From Lampris incognitus (taxonomy: Eukaryota; Chordata; Actinopteri; Lampriformes; Lampridae), in NCBI RefSeq assembly GCF_029633865.1, contig NC_079216.1, forward strand, positions 69,669,167-69,733,166: a stretch of 64,000 bases of DNA, in the 5' to 3' direction. Positions 52,719-62,077 of this stretch are shown piece after piece. Position 1 is the first letter of the stretch, and every line of letters begins with the position of its first letter. Under the pieces are notes generated by a model that saw only the letters and a list, made by a program, of their open reading frames with translations, was not told the origin of the DNA and searched no databases. A program made the translations under genes and the position numbers.

Positions 52719-52769
52719 GTTCAAACACCCAACGTTTCGCAACTAGACGTTGCTTCATCAGAGGTGAAC
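52719..52769 (-). ncRNA. Hammerhead ribozyme (type I, minimal stem III) in family A copy 2
   Basis: Minus strand: GTT-CACCT, core CTGATGA, stem II GCAAC-GTCTA-GTTGC, GAA, ACGT, T (cleavage base), GGGTG-TTTG-AAC. Stem I pairs CACCU with GGGUG and GUU with AAC around a UUUG bulge, the same plan as in family B with a completely different stem sequence, which supports it by covariation. Cleavage would fall between 52731 and 52730. The cleavage base is U (GUU), which is allowed but usually slower than GUC. Confidence 0.85.
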
Positions 52770-52793
52770 AGGCAGAGAGGACAAGCCAAGGTG

Positions 52794-52943
52794 TATATAT
52801 AGTGTGTGTGGACGCGGGAGCCCCCTCCCCCTTCCGGGACAAACGCGTCCAATCAGCCCGGCGGCAACACCGCTGCGCCAACCCCATACGCCACTTCGTA
52901 TTTTGAATCTCGGCGGGGCAGGAGACGCAGCCCCCTGATTGGT
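52794..52943 (-). promoter_or_regulatory. Pol II-type promoter of family A (TATA and CCAAT boxes)
   Basis: On the minus strand CACTATATATACACC (TATA at 52794-52801) lies about 30 nt upstream of the first base of the hammerhead, so the expected start site is near 52770. Farther upstream are GACCAATCAG (CCAAT at 52938-52942) and a reversed CCAAT (about 52849-52853) within GC-rich DNA. The same block is at 58624-58773 in copy 3. Confidence 0.6.
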
Positions 52944-53010
52944 CATTGATCCCGGAAGGACAGAGGGGCAAAGTAACTATGTGTAGCTATGTGTGTGAGC
53001 AAACTCCCAC

Positions 53011-53183
53011 GCCCATGTGGTGTGGCGGATAGCGCGCCCGCCCGTCAGCCCAACGGGCCGCGATCGAGTCCCGCAGGCGGCAGAAAACGGAGCGCCACCC
53101 CCACCCACCCATCAACCAAACATCACAACTATTATTAATTTATTTTTTTATTTTATTATTTTTTTTATTTTTTTATTTATTTT

Positions 53184-53190
<7 letters not shown>
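53011..53190 (+). mobile_element. tRNA-like (SINE-like) segment in the upstream region of family A
   Basis: On the plus strand TGGTGTGGCGG (53018-53028) fits a Pol III A box and CGATCGAGTCC (53061-53071) a diverged B box. The text between can fold an anticodon-like arm (GCCCG / CGGGC). A T-rich tail follows. Orientation is opposite to the element. The copy at 58841-59010 differs by several transitions. Confidence 0.5.

Positions 53191-53214
<24 letters not shown>
53191..53214 (+). repeat. (TG)n microsatellite in the upstream region of family A
   Basis: About 12 TG units here and about 23 at 59019-59064 in copy 3, one of the main length differences between the tandem units. Confidence 0.9.
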
Positions 53215-53494
53215 GGGTGGAATGGAGTGGGGAAAGAGGGTGAATACAGAAGGAATCTGATATGGTGAGAGAATGTGGAGGTCGTTTTTACGTAGGGTTT
53301 CCGGATTATCTGAGTTGCAGGGGGGAGTCCAGATCCGTGGCACTGGCTGGATTAGGGTTGGGTTAGGGTTGGGGTTTGGGGTGTCGGTAATTGACTTTAT
53401 TTGCACTGGCCTACGGTGTCTGAACTAGTCCCCCCAATGGATAAAGATGGTTGTTGGCGGGTGCATGGACATGAGCAAACAGGGGCCGGCGTAA

Positions 53495-56221
53495 TTAAAC
53501 GTCATCATTGAGGCCTCCCGGTGCGGTCGTCCGGAGCTTGTGGATCCACTGTTTTTCCGCTCTCTTCCTCTGCCCCCCGGTCCAGTGATCGTTGTTTTCA
53601 AGGCCAGAGATGATGAGGTGGGAGGAGGGGTGCGTTTGGAAGTGTGTGATTAGGGGGGTACGAAGTTTGCCTACCATGATGTTGTGTATGTGTTGTGAGA
53701 GTCGTGTATGTATCGAGTGTCGGGTTTCCCCAATGTAGTGTTTGTCGCAGAGGGTGCATGTGATGATGTAAACGACGTTTGTGGTGTTGACGGAGAATGA
53801 GCCCAAGGTGGGCATAGCTGTGTTGGTGTGTGGGTTGTGGATGTATTTTCTGTTTCTGTAGTGGTGTGCATATTGTAATTGGGGTGTGGGTCTGTGATCG
53901 GAGAATTGGGATTTGACCAGTATGTTGTGGAGGCTCTTGTTTTTTCTGTAAGCGGATATGATTTTATTGTTGTGGAAAGCCGGGTGCTGGGACTGCAGAC
54001 TGGAGAAACTGTTCTTTATGGCCTGGTGGAGACCGGTTATTTTGTGTGAAAAGGTGGAGATGAGAGGTATGAAGTGCCGCGGCGGGGTAGGGTTGAGGTG
54101 TGAACTAATTGTGGCGGTGTGTTGTGGGCCCGAGCTGCCTCTCGCTACAGGGGGGTTGGGATGCAGGCCTTCATTGGGGAAGGGGGAAGAGTTAGGTTCA
54201 GGATAAGGACCGGGGGTAGGGTCATGGTTAAGTTTAGGGTTAGGGTCGTGGTTAGGGTTAGGGTTAGGGTTGGGGCTATGATTAGGGTTGGGGTTATGGT
54301 TAGGGTTGGGGTTAGGGTTGGGGTTATGGTTAGGGTTAGGGTTGGGGTTAGGGTTAGGATAAGGATGGGGTTGGGGGTGGTTAAGATCAGGATAAGGGTG
54401 GGAGGGGGTGTCAGGGCTGGGGTTTAGAGGATCCAGGCCTTGGTTCAGGTAGGGGGAAGAGGGTGGAGGCAGCTCGGATCTGGGAACCTGGGTTGGCGGG
54501 GGCTGGGGCCGATGGGGGGGTGAGCGAATGGGAACGGGAGGAGCCAAGGTGTTGTTTTTATTTTTAATGGTGCGGAGGAAGCGTTTGGAGTAGCCTCGTT
54601 TACGGAGGCTTTTGAACAGAATCTGGGTGGCTGAGTGGAAGTCTGAGATGTCTGAGCAAATGCGACGGAAACGGATGAGTTGTGATTTGACTATGCCTAT
54701 GAACGTGTGTCTTGGATGGTAACTATTTTTGTGTAATAGTGAGTGTGTGTCCGTTGGTTTGAAATAAACTTTGGTCTGGAGTGTTTTCTGCGTGGTGTTG
54801 AGTGGCCTGAAATAGACTGTGGTGTCCAGGAAGTTGATTTGTTCCGATTCTATGGTGTGTTTGATTTTGATGGAGGGGTGATGATTATTGAGAATGTGGA
54901 TGAAGTCTGAGAATTGTGCCAGGTCGTGTGGCCAGATTCCGAAAATGTCGTCTAAAAACCGAAGGTAGAGGGTGGGTTTTAGGGGGCATTTGTCCAAGGC
55001 CTCTCGCTCCCATTCACTCATGTAGAGGTTGGCATAGGATGGTGCGAATCTCTGGCCCATGGCCGTCCCGGTCACCTGGAGATAATATTGGTTGTTGAAT
55101 AGGAAGTCGTTGTTTTTCAGGCACAATTCTAGGAGTTGAAGGATTTCTGCATCCGGTCGTGTGTCGTCCGGGTTGCGAGAAAAAACGGATGAGATGACTT
55201 GTAAACCCAGTTGTGTGTTAATATTGGTATACAGGCTATCCACGTCAATTGTGAATACATACGCGTTGGCGGGGACGGCCATGGAGCGGATGATTTCCAG
55301 GAAGTGGTATGTGTCTTTAATGTAGCTGGGGTGTCGGGTGGAGAGAGGGCCCAAGAAGTGGTCGATGTATTGGCTAATGTGGTAGGTGGCGCTATTGCAG
55401 TCCGAGACTATAGGGCGGCCGGGAGGAACCTCAAAGGGAACGGTCCAAGTTTGTGGCTCTTTGTGGATTTTTGGTAGGAGATAAAAATAGCGGGGTCGTG
55501 GGTTCTGTGGTCCGAATAGATAGTGTTTTTGTTTGGCCGAAATGTATTTTTTGTTATGTAGCGACTGAATAATGGTCCGGATTTGAATTTGGGTCTGGGG
55601 TTGTATTGTATCGTCCAGGGGTCTATAGTAGGTGGTGTTGTTTAGCTGTCTGTTCGCCTCCAGTGAGTATTGTTGTCTGTCCATGATTACAATTTTGCTG
55701 CCTTTGTCTGCCGGTTTGATAATGATGTTGGGGTGATGGATTAGTTGTTTGAGCGCTGCGCGTTCGGCCCCCGGTAGGTTGTCTGGGACATCCGCCGGGG
55801 GACGGTAGCGGCGTAGAGTCAGTCTATCTTGGAGGATGAGGTGTTGTGTTTCCGGGTCTAGGGTGGTCTTGTCCGGTTCCCAGGTGGACGGGTGGCTGAA
55901 TTGTTTGTGTTGTCGTTGTTGTTGGGAGTCGGGATGGAAATAATTTTTGAGTTTTATTCGTCTGTGGTAATTGTGTAGGTCCCTATGAAGTTGCTCCCAG
56001 TCAAAGTTGGTGGGACGTGGGATGAAGGTGAGCCCCCTCTCCAAGAGATGGCGTTGTGGTGTGGTGGGAGTGAACAATGTTGCCAGATTACAAATTTGTG
56101 ATTCTGAATTCCAGACCAGGTCCCGATTGCGGTGTGTGTCCGGTCGTGGGTATGCTGGGGTGTGCTCGTCCCGTGCCCGGTTAGGCTTCAGGCCGACGTT
56201 AAATTTAATTGTTTGCACCAA
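53495..56221 (-). CDS. PLE ORF2, copy 3: RT, Pro-Asn linker, GIY-YIG (908 codons)
   Basis: Matches ORF2 of copy 2 except for a net loss of one Pro-Asn unit in the linker. All RT and GIY-YIG motifs are intact and no stop or frameshift is present. First codon TTG at 56221; no upstream ATG. Overlaps ORF1 of the same unit by 34 nt in the -1 frame. Confidence 0.93.
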   Translation of the reverse strand: MVQTIKFNVGLKPNRARDEHTPAYPRPDTHRNRDLVWNSESQICNLATLFTPTTPQRHLLERGLTFIPRPTNFDWEQLHRDLHNYHRRIKLKNYFHPDSQQQRQHKQFSHPSTWEPDKTTLDPETQHLILQDRLTLRRYRPPADVPDNLPGAERAALKQLIHHPNIIIKPADKGSKIVIMDRQQYSLEANRQLNNTTYYRPLDDTIQPQTQIQIRTIIQSLHNKKYISAKQKHYLFGPQNPRPRYFYLLPKIHKEPQTWTVPFEVPPGRPIVSDCNSATYHISQYIDHFLGPLSTRHPSYIKDTYHFLEIIRSMAVPANAYVFTIDVDSLYTNINTQLGLQVISSVFSRNPDDTRPDAEILQLLELCLKNNDFLFNNQYYLQVTGTAMGQRFAPSYANLYMSEWEREALDKCPLKPTLYLRFLDDIFGIWPHDLAQFSDFIHILNNHHPSIKIKHTIESEQINFLDTTVYFRPLNTTQKTLQTKVYFKPTDTHSLLHKNSYHPRHTFIGIVKSQLIRFRRICSDISDFHSATQILFKSLRKRGYSKRFLRTIKNKNNTLAPPVPIRSPPHRPQPPPTQVPRSELPPPSSPYLNQGLDPLNPSPDTPSHPYPDLNHPQPHPYPNPNPNPNPNHNPNPNPNPNHNPNPNHSPNPNPNPNHDPNPKLNHDPTPGPYPEPNSSPFPNEGLHPNPPVARGSSGPQHTATISSHLNPTPPRHFIPLISTFSHKITGLHQAIKNSFSSLQSQHPAFHNNKIISAYRKNKSLHNILVKSQFSDHRPTPQLQYAHHYRNRKYIHNPHTNTAMPTLGSFSVNTTNVVYIITCTLCDKHYIGETRHSIHTRLSQHIHNIMVGKLRTPLITHFQTHPSSHLIISGLENNDHWTGGQRKRAEKQWIHKLRTTAPGGLNDDV

Positions 56222-58470
56222 TGTTGGAAGATATTGCGGGCTGTGGACGCTGTCCAGTGGAGGTTATCTTTTTCCGTGGTGAAGGTGTCATGTGGGATTT
56301 CTGCCAGGAAGGGGAGGTGTGTGGCTATGGTGTTGTTAATGATTTTCAAATTGTCCTGGTGGGTTGGCGGGAGCCGTGAGGAGTAATTTATAATGGGGAA
56401 GTAAATGTCTGCATTTGGGAAGGTGATTTTGGCCTGTCTGTAAAGTGCTCTGAGCTGTTTTATGGAGGTTTGTTTTGCGTCCCGGTCCCTGTTGTTGAGG
56501 CCAATTGAGAATACCGCGATTTTGGTGTTCGGGTAAATCGGTGCCTTTTCGCATACTTTCAGAAAAGTATACAGCGTGGCTCCCGGATAACTGTCGAGTT
56601 GTATGTCGGGGTTGTGGTGAGGGGGGATCCTATTGATGTTTGAATCACCCAGGATAATGATGGGTCTACGGGGTTTAAAATTCCAGGCTGTTATTTTAAG
56701 GTGCGCTCTCGCTATGTGGTAGGTGGGTCTGAATGGAGATTGGCGGAGGGGGGGTGTGCCCAGCGCCCGGGCAAACGGTGTGGTAGGGGATAGCGGGTGT
56801 GTGGGGAGCCGATTGTCTATTTCTGGTGTCGCGGCCCGCGGACCGGGGTGGCCAGGCAGCGAGGCCCCACCATCTTGTTGGGTGGAGGGTTCAGAATGGG
56901 CTCTTGTTGCGGCCATATCGACCTTCTGCGTCCCGCTCATCATGGTTGTTTCACCCTTTTCACCCTGTGTTTTTTTGAGATGGCTGGGAGAGGTTTGCTG
57001 CCCAACCGAGCCGGTCCGCCCGCCGGGGAGATCTGTGGGGGATAGAGAGAGGGGAAGAATTGAGTCCTCCGTCGTTACGGCCACGTTAGACTCCCTGAGG
57101 GGTCCGTCCAAGGTGGTAGTCGCAAAGTCCGGGGTGGTGTGTGGTGGTGTTACTGTCTGGGGTGGCGCATGGACCTGAGCGTGGCTGTCCCGCAGGGCGG
57201 TCAGTGGTTTTAGCGGTCCGCTACGGGGTTGGGTGGTGGGTGTTGGGGTTACTTGGGGTGTTGTGATGGGTAGTGGGACTGAGGAGGGCTGTGACGACTT
57301 TTTTGGCTGGTCTGCTGTTTGGCAGGTTGCCGTCGTCTGTGTGAGTGGTGAGTGTCGGTTTGTTGGGGCAATTGATGTGGGGCGGGCGATTTCTTCGGAG
57401 AGGGAAGCGCGTGGACCTAGGTAAAGTGAATATAGTTTGTATGGGGCCCTTGCCCTCGGTAGGGGTGGAAAGTCTTCTTCTGTCCCCCCTTGGATGAGTG
57501 GCCGAGATTGTGTATTTGCGGTGAGTGTGTGATGAGCGCGGGGAGGGGGAGGAGGAGGAGGGGGAGGAGGGGGGGGGCAGGGTTGTGGGTCGGCTGGTGT
57601 GCGATTGTGTGGGTGAATGTCTAAGATGTGTTCTACTGTGTGAATGGTGTCCTGTTTGAGTTTTTGGCCATATTTCTTCCTAGCCCAACCAATAGCAATC
57701 CGGAGGGCTAAGGCATCTTTGGGTGTGTCAGTGAAGGTTGCCATAGTGGCCCGGTAATGTTCCTGTAAAATGGCCATGTTGTTTTCCATCCAGGAGATGG
57801 TGTTTTCTGCCACTCTGTTGTGTGTGTGTTGTGTGGGAGCTGCCGGTTTGATGAAGGCCGTGAGTTTGTTAACTTGTCTCATCATACCGGGGGGAAATGT
57901 TTTCGTGGCTATGGCCTCATCTATGACACGTTTGTGGTATGTGGCCTGAATGAGCCTATAATACCGTTTGCTGTTGTGTCTAGTTTCTGGGGTCGACGGC
58001 TGGATGGGTCTGTAGGTGAGTGGCTGCCGAGATTGTGTGCGTGTGCAAGGGTATCCGGTCCGCATGTGAGGCGGTGTGTGCGTGTGCGCGTGTACGCGCG
58101 CATGTCGTGATCTATGTGTTGGGTGTGTGGCGATGGACATGTGTGGTCGTGGATGGAAGTCGCGTGCGTGTGCTCTGTGTGTTGGCTGTCCGTTCATACC
58201 TGTTAACTCCAATGCGTCGGTCCGCTCCTGAAAAAAAGAAGAATTAGACTGGTGGCGGGCTCCTACCTCAGTACGCGCCGGCCCGGCGTCCCGGCCGCCG
58301 CCCCGGGCCCGGCCGCCGCCGAAACCACGTCCCCCGGCTTTCGTCGAAGTCTCCGACCGCGTGGACGTCTCCGGGCGAGCGGCCCAGCACGCCCCGGGCC
58401 GGGCGCGCGGCCGAGGAAAAGAGTCCCCCACCGCCGTTTTGAAATTAATAATGTTGCGACAGCCAATCAT
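56188..58470 (-). CDS. PLE ORF1, copy 3: helical domain, Pro-rich region and SGNH hydrolase
   Basis: Identical in plan to ORF1 of copy 2. It is two codons longer because Arg-Ala follows the Pro run (PPPRAHHT here, PPPPHHT in copy 2), from differences in the GGA-rich DNA near 57535-57575. First ATG at 58470; alternative start at 58200. GDSN, GLNN and DNLH catalytic blocks are intact. Confidence 0.85.
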   Translation of the reverse strand: MIGCRNIINFKTAVGDSFPRPRARPGACWAARPETSTRSETSTKAGGRGFGGGRARGGGRDAGPARTEVGARHQSNSSFFQERTDALELTGMNGQPTHRAHARDFHPRPHMSIATHPTHRSRHARVHAHTHTPPHMRTGYPCTRTQSRQPLTYRPIQPSTPETRHNSKRYYRLIQATYHKRVIDEAIATKTFPPGMMRQVNKLTAFIKPAAPTQHTHNRVAENTISWMENNMAILQEHYRATMATFTDTPKDALALRIAIGWARKKYGQKLKQDTIHTVEHILDIHPHNRTPADPQPCPPPPPPPPPPPPRAHHTLTANTQSRPLIQGGTEEDFPPLPRARAPYKLYSLYLGPRASLSEEIARPTSIAPTNRHSPLTQTTATCQTADQPKKSSQPSSVPLPITTPQVTPTPTTQPRSGPLKPLTALRDSHAQVHAPPQTVTPPHTTPDFATTTLDGPLRESNVAVTTEDSILPLSLSPTDLPGGRTGSVGQQTSPSHLKKTQGEKGETTMMSGTQKVDMAATRAHSEPSTQQDGGASLPGHPGPRAATPEIDNRLPTHPLSPTTPFARALGTPPLRQSPFRPTYHIARAHLKITAWNFKPRRPIIILGDSNINRIPPHHNPDIQLDSYPGATLYTFLKVCEKAPIYPNTKIAVFSIGLNNRDRDAKQTSIKQLRALYRQAKITFPNADIYFPIINYSSRLPPTHQDNLKIINNTIATHLPFLAEIPHDTFTTEKDNLHWTASTARNIFQHWCKQLNLTSA

Positions 58471-58548
58471 CCGATCAAAGAAGTGGGAGCACAACTCTAA
58501 TCGGAAAATTCCTTTTTAAAAAAAGAAGCGATACCCGAGCGCATTGGA

Positions 58549-58599
58549 GTTCAAACACCCAACGTTTCGCAACTAGACGTTGCTTCATCAGAGGTGAAC
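58549..58599 (-). ncRNA. Hammerhead ribozyme in family A copy 3
   Basis: Core, stem II, ACGU stem III and stem I are the same as at 52719-52769. The only nearby change (GCATTGGAGT for GCATCGGAGT) lies just outside stem I. Predicted cleavage is between 58561 and 58560. Confidence 0.85.
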
Positions 58600-59013
58600 A
58601 GGCAGAGAGGACAAGCCAAGGTGTATATATAGTGTGTGTGGACGCGGGAGCCCCCTCCCCCTTCCGGGACAAACGCGTCCAATCAGCCCGGCGGCAACAC
58701 CGCTGCGCCAACCCCATACGCCACTTCGTATTTTGAATCTCGGCGGGGCAGGAGACGCAGCCCCCTGATTGGTCATTGATCCCGGAAGGACAGAGGGGCA
58801 AAGTAACTATGTGTAGCTATGTGTGTGAGCAAACTCCCACGCCCATGTGGTGTGGCGGACAGCGCGCCCGCCCGTCAGCCCAGCGGGCCGCGATCGAGCC
58901 CCGCAGGCGGCAGAAAACGGAGCGCCACCCCCACCCACCCATCAATCAAACATTATAATTATTATTAATTTATTTTTTTATTTTATTATTTTTTTTATTT
59001 TTTTATTTATTTT

Positions 59014-59066
<53 letters not shown>

Positions 59067-59344
59067 GTGGAATGGAGTGGGGAAAGAGGGTGAATACAGA
59101 AGGAATCTGATATGGTGAGAGAATGTGGAGGTCGTTTTTACGTAGGGTTTCCGGATTATCTGAGTTGCAGGGGGGAGTCCAGATCCGTGGCACTGGCTGG
59201 ATTAGGGTTGGGTTAGGGTTGGGGTTTGGGGTGTCGGTAATTGACTTTATTTGCACTGGCCTACGGTGTCTGAACTAGTCCCCCCAATGGATAAAGATGG
59301 TTGTTGGCGGGTGCATGGACATGAGCAAACAGGGGCCGGCGTAA

Positions 59345-62077
59345 TTAAACGTCATCATTGAGGCCTCCCGGTGCGGTCGTCCGGAGCTTGTGGATCCACT
59401 GTTTTTCCGCTCTCTTCCTCTGCCCCCCGGTCCAGTGATCGTTGTTTTCAAGGCCAGAGATGATGAGGTGGGAGGAGGGGTGCGTTTGGAAGTGTGTGAT
59501 TAGGGGGGTACGAAGTTTGCCTACCATGATGTTGTGTATGTGTTGTGAGAGTCGTGTATGTATCGAGTGTCGGGTTTCCCCAATGTAGTGTTTGTCGCAG
59601 AGGGTGCATGTGATGATGTAAACGACGTTTGTGGTGTTGACGGAGAATGAGCCCAAGGTGGGCATAGCTGTGTTGGTGTGTGGGTTGTGGATGTATTTTC
59701 TGTTTCTGTAGTGGTGTGCATATTGTAATTGGGGTGTGGGTCTGTGATCGGAGAATTGGGATTTGACCAGTATGTTGTGGAGGCTCTTGTTTTTTCTGTA
59801 AGCGGATATGATTTTATTGTTGTGGAAAGCCGGGTGCTGGGACTGCAGACTGGAGAAACTGTTCTTTATGGCCTGGTGGAGACCGGTTATTTTGTGTGAA
59901 AAGGTGGAGATGAGAGGTATGAAGTGCCGCGGCGGGGTAGGGTTGAGGTGTGAACTAATTGTGGCGGTGTGTTGTGGGCCCGAGCTGCCTCTCGCTACAG
60001 GGGGGTTGGGATGCAGGCCTTCATTGGGGAAGGGGGAAGAGTTAGGTTCAGGATAAGGACCGGGGGTAGGGTCATGGTTAAGTTTAGGGTTAGGGTCGTG
60101 GTTAGGGTTAGGGTTAGGGTTGGGGCTATGATTAGGGTTGGGGTTATGGTTAGGGTTAGGGTTGGGGTTAGGGTTGGGGTTATGGTTAGGGTTAGGGTTG
60201 GGGTTAGGGTTAGGATAAGGATGGGGTTGGGGGTGGTTAAGATCAGGATAAGGGTGGGAGGGGGTGTCAGGGCTGGGGTTTAGAGGATCCAGGCCTTGGT
60301 TCAGGTAGGGGGAAGAGGGTGGAGGCAGCTCGGATCTGGGAACCTGGGTTGGCGGGGGCTGGGGCCGATGGGGGGGTGAGCGAATGGGAACGGGAGGAGC
60401 CAAGGTGTTGTTTTTATTTTTAATGGTGCGGAGGAAGCGTTTGGAGTAGCCTCGTTTACGGAGGCTTTTGAACAGAATCTGGGTGGCTGAGTGGAAGTCT
60501 GAGATGTCTGAGCAAATGCGACGGAAACGGATGAGTTGTGATTTGACTATGCCTATGAACGTGTGTCTTGGATGGTAACTATTTTTGTGTAATAGTGAGT
60601 GTGTGTCCGTTGGTTTGAAATAAACTTTGGTCTGGAGTGTTTTCTGCGTGGTGTTGAGTGGCCTGAAATAGACTGTGGTGTCCAGGAAGTTGATTTGTTC
60701 CGATTCTATGGTGTGTTTGATTTTGATGGAGGGGTGATGATTATTGAGAATGTGGATGAAGTCTGAGAATTGTGCCAGGTCGTGTGGCCAGATTCCGAAA
60801 ATGTCGTCTAAAAACCGAAGGTAGAGGGTGGGTTTTAGGGGGCATTTGTCCAAGGCCTCTCGCTCCCATTCACTCATGTAGAGGTTGGCATAGGATGGTG
60901 CGAATCTCTGGCCCATGGCCGTCCCGGTCACCTGGAGATAATATTGGTTGTTGAATAGGAAGTCGTTGTTTTTCAGGCACAATTCTAGGAGTTGAAGGAT
61001 TTCTGCATCCGGTCGTGTGTCGTCCGGGTTGCGAGAAAAAACGGATGAGATGACTTGTAAACCCAGTTGTGTGTTAATATTGGTATACAGGCTATCCACG
61101 TCAATTGTGAATACATACGCGTTGGCGGGGACGGCCATGGAGCGGATGATTTCCAGGAAGTGGTATGTGTCTTTAATGTAGCTGGGGTGTCGGGTGGAGA
61201 GAGGGCCCAAGAAGTGGTCGATGTATTGGCTAATGTGGTAGGTGGCGCTATTGCAGTCCGAGACTATAGGGCGGCCGGGAGGAACCTCAAAGGGAACGGT
61301 CCAAGTTTGTGGCTCTTTGTGGATTTTTGGTAGGAGATAAAAATAGCGGGGTCGTGGGTTCTGTGGTCCGAATAGATAGTGTTTTTGTTTGGCCGAAATG
61401 TATTTTTTGTTATGTAGCGACTGAATAATGGTCCGGATTTGAATTTGGGTCTGGGGTTGTATTGTATCGTCCAGGGGTCTATAGTAGGTGGTGTTGTTTA
61501 GCTGTCTGTTCGCCTCCAGTGAGTATTGTTGTCTGTCCATGATTACAATTTTGCTGCCTTTGTCTGCCGGTTTGATAATGATGTTGGGGTGATGGATTAG
61601 TTGTTTGAGCGCTGCGCGTTCGGCCCCCGGTAGGTTGTCTGGGACATCCGCCGGGGGACGGTAGCGGCGTAGAGTCAGTCTATCTTGGAGGATGAGGTGT
61701 TGTGTTTCCGGGTCTAGGGTGGTCTTGTCCGGTTCCCAGGTGGACGGGTGGCTGAATTGTTTGTGTTGTCGTTGTTGTTGGGAGTCGGGATGGAAATAAT
61801 TTTTGAGTTTTATTCGTCTGTGGTAATTGTGTAGGTCCCTATGAAGTTGCTCCCAGTCAAAGTTGGTGGGACGTGGGATGAAGGTGAGCCCCCTCTCCAA
61901 GAGATGGCGTTGTGGTGTGGTGGGAGTGAACAATGTTGCCAGATTACAAATTTGTGATTCTGAATTCCAGACCAGGTCCCGATTGCGGTGTGTGTCCGGT
62001 CGTGGGTATGCTGGGGTGTGCTCGTCCCGTGCCCGGTTAGGCTTCAGGCCGACGTTAAATTTAATTGTTTGCACCAA
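59345..62077 (-). CDS. PLE ORF2, copy 4: RT, Pro-Asn linker, GIY-YIG (910 codons)
   Basis: Same as copies 2 and 3 with another arrangement of Pro-Asn units in the linker; the total length equals copy 2. Fully open with all motifs. First codon TTG; slippery heptamer at 62056-62062 in the ORF1 overlap. Confidence 0.93.
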   Translation of the reverse strand: MVQTIKFNVGLKPNRARDEHTPAYPRPDTHRNRDLVWNSESQICNLATLFTPTTPQRHLLERGLTFIPRPTNFDWEQLHRDLHNYHRRIKLKNYFHPDSQQQRQHKQFSHPSTWEPDKTTLDPETQHLILQDRLTLRRYRPPADVPDNLPGAERAALKQLIHHPNIIIKPADKGSKIVIMDRQQYSLEANRQLNNTTYYRPLDDTIQPQTQIQIRTIIQSLHNKKYISAKQKHYLFGPQNPRPRYFYLLPKIHKEPQTWTVPFEVPPGRPIVSDCNSATYHISQYIDHFLGPLSTRHPSYIKDTYHFLEIIRSMAVPANAYVFTIDVDSLYTNINTQLGLQVISSVFSRNPDDTRPDAEILQLLELCLKNNDFLFNNQYYLQVTGTAMGQRFAPSYANLYMSEWEREALDKCPLKPTLYLRFLDDIFGIWPHDLAQFSDFIHILNNHHPSIKIKHTIESEQINFLDTTVYFRPLNTTQKTLQTKVYFKPTDTHSLLHKNSYHPRHTFIGIVKSQLIRFRRICSDISDFHSATQILFKSLRKRGYSKRFLRTIKNKNNTLAPPVPIRSPPHRPQPPPTQVPRSELPPPSSPYLNQGLDPLNPSPDTPSHPYPDLNHPQPHPYPNPNPNPNPNHNPNPNPNPNPNHNPNPNHSPNPNPNPNHDPNPKLNHDPTPGPYPEPNSSPFPNEGLHPNPPVARGSSGPQHTATISSHLNPTPPRHFIPLISTFSHKITGLHQAIKNSFSSLQSQHPAFHNNKIISAYRKNKSLHNILVKSQFSDHRPTPQLQYAHHYRNRKYIHNPHTNTAMPTLGSFSVNTTNVVYIITCTLCDKHYIGETRHSIHTRLSQHIHNIMVGKLRTPLITHFQTHPSSHLIISGLENNDHWTGGQRKRAEKQWIHKLRTTAPGGLNDDV

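Larger units (their letters stand above)
47541..53350 (-). mobile_element. Family A copy 2: complete telomeric Penelope-like element (reference unit)
   Basis: Reading on the minus strand from the right: upstream region with (CA)n and a reversed tRNA-like segment (53350-52950), CCAAT and TATA boxes, hammerhead (52719-52769), ORF1 (50364-52640), ORF2 (47665-50397, -1 frame, overlapping), 3' UTR with the shared motif, AATAAA and the C-rich end. Both ORFs are open. The period to the next unit is 5,830 bp, and the next is 5,850 bp. The 3' end abuts a TTAGGG array on the left, and the 5' end abuts the C-rich end of copy 3 with no telomeric array between. Confidence 0.9.
53351..59200 (-). mobile_element. 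Family A copy 3: complete telomeric PLE, tandem to copy 2
   Basis: Same structure as copy 2 and almost identical in sequence. Differences are mainly whole-repeat changes: Pro-Asn hexamers in ORF2, the Pro-codon run in ORF1, and a longer (TG)n. Its C-rich 3' end (53352-53384) joins directly to CCAGCCAGTGCCACGG, the start of copy 2's upstream region, with no TTAGGG array. It carries its own promoter (58624-58773) and hammerhead (58549-58599). Confidence 0.9.
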
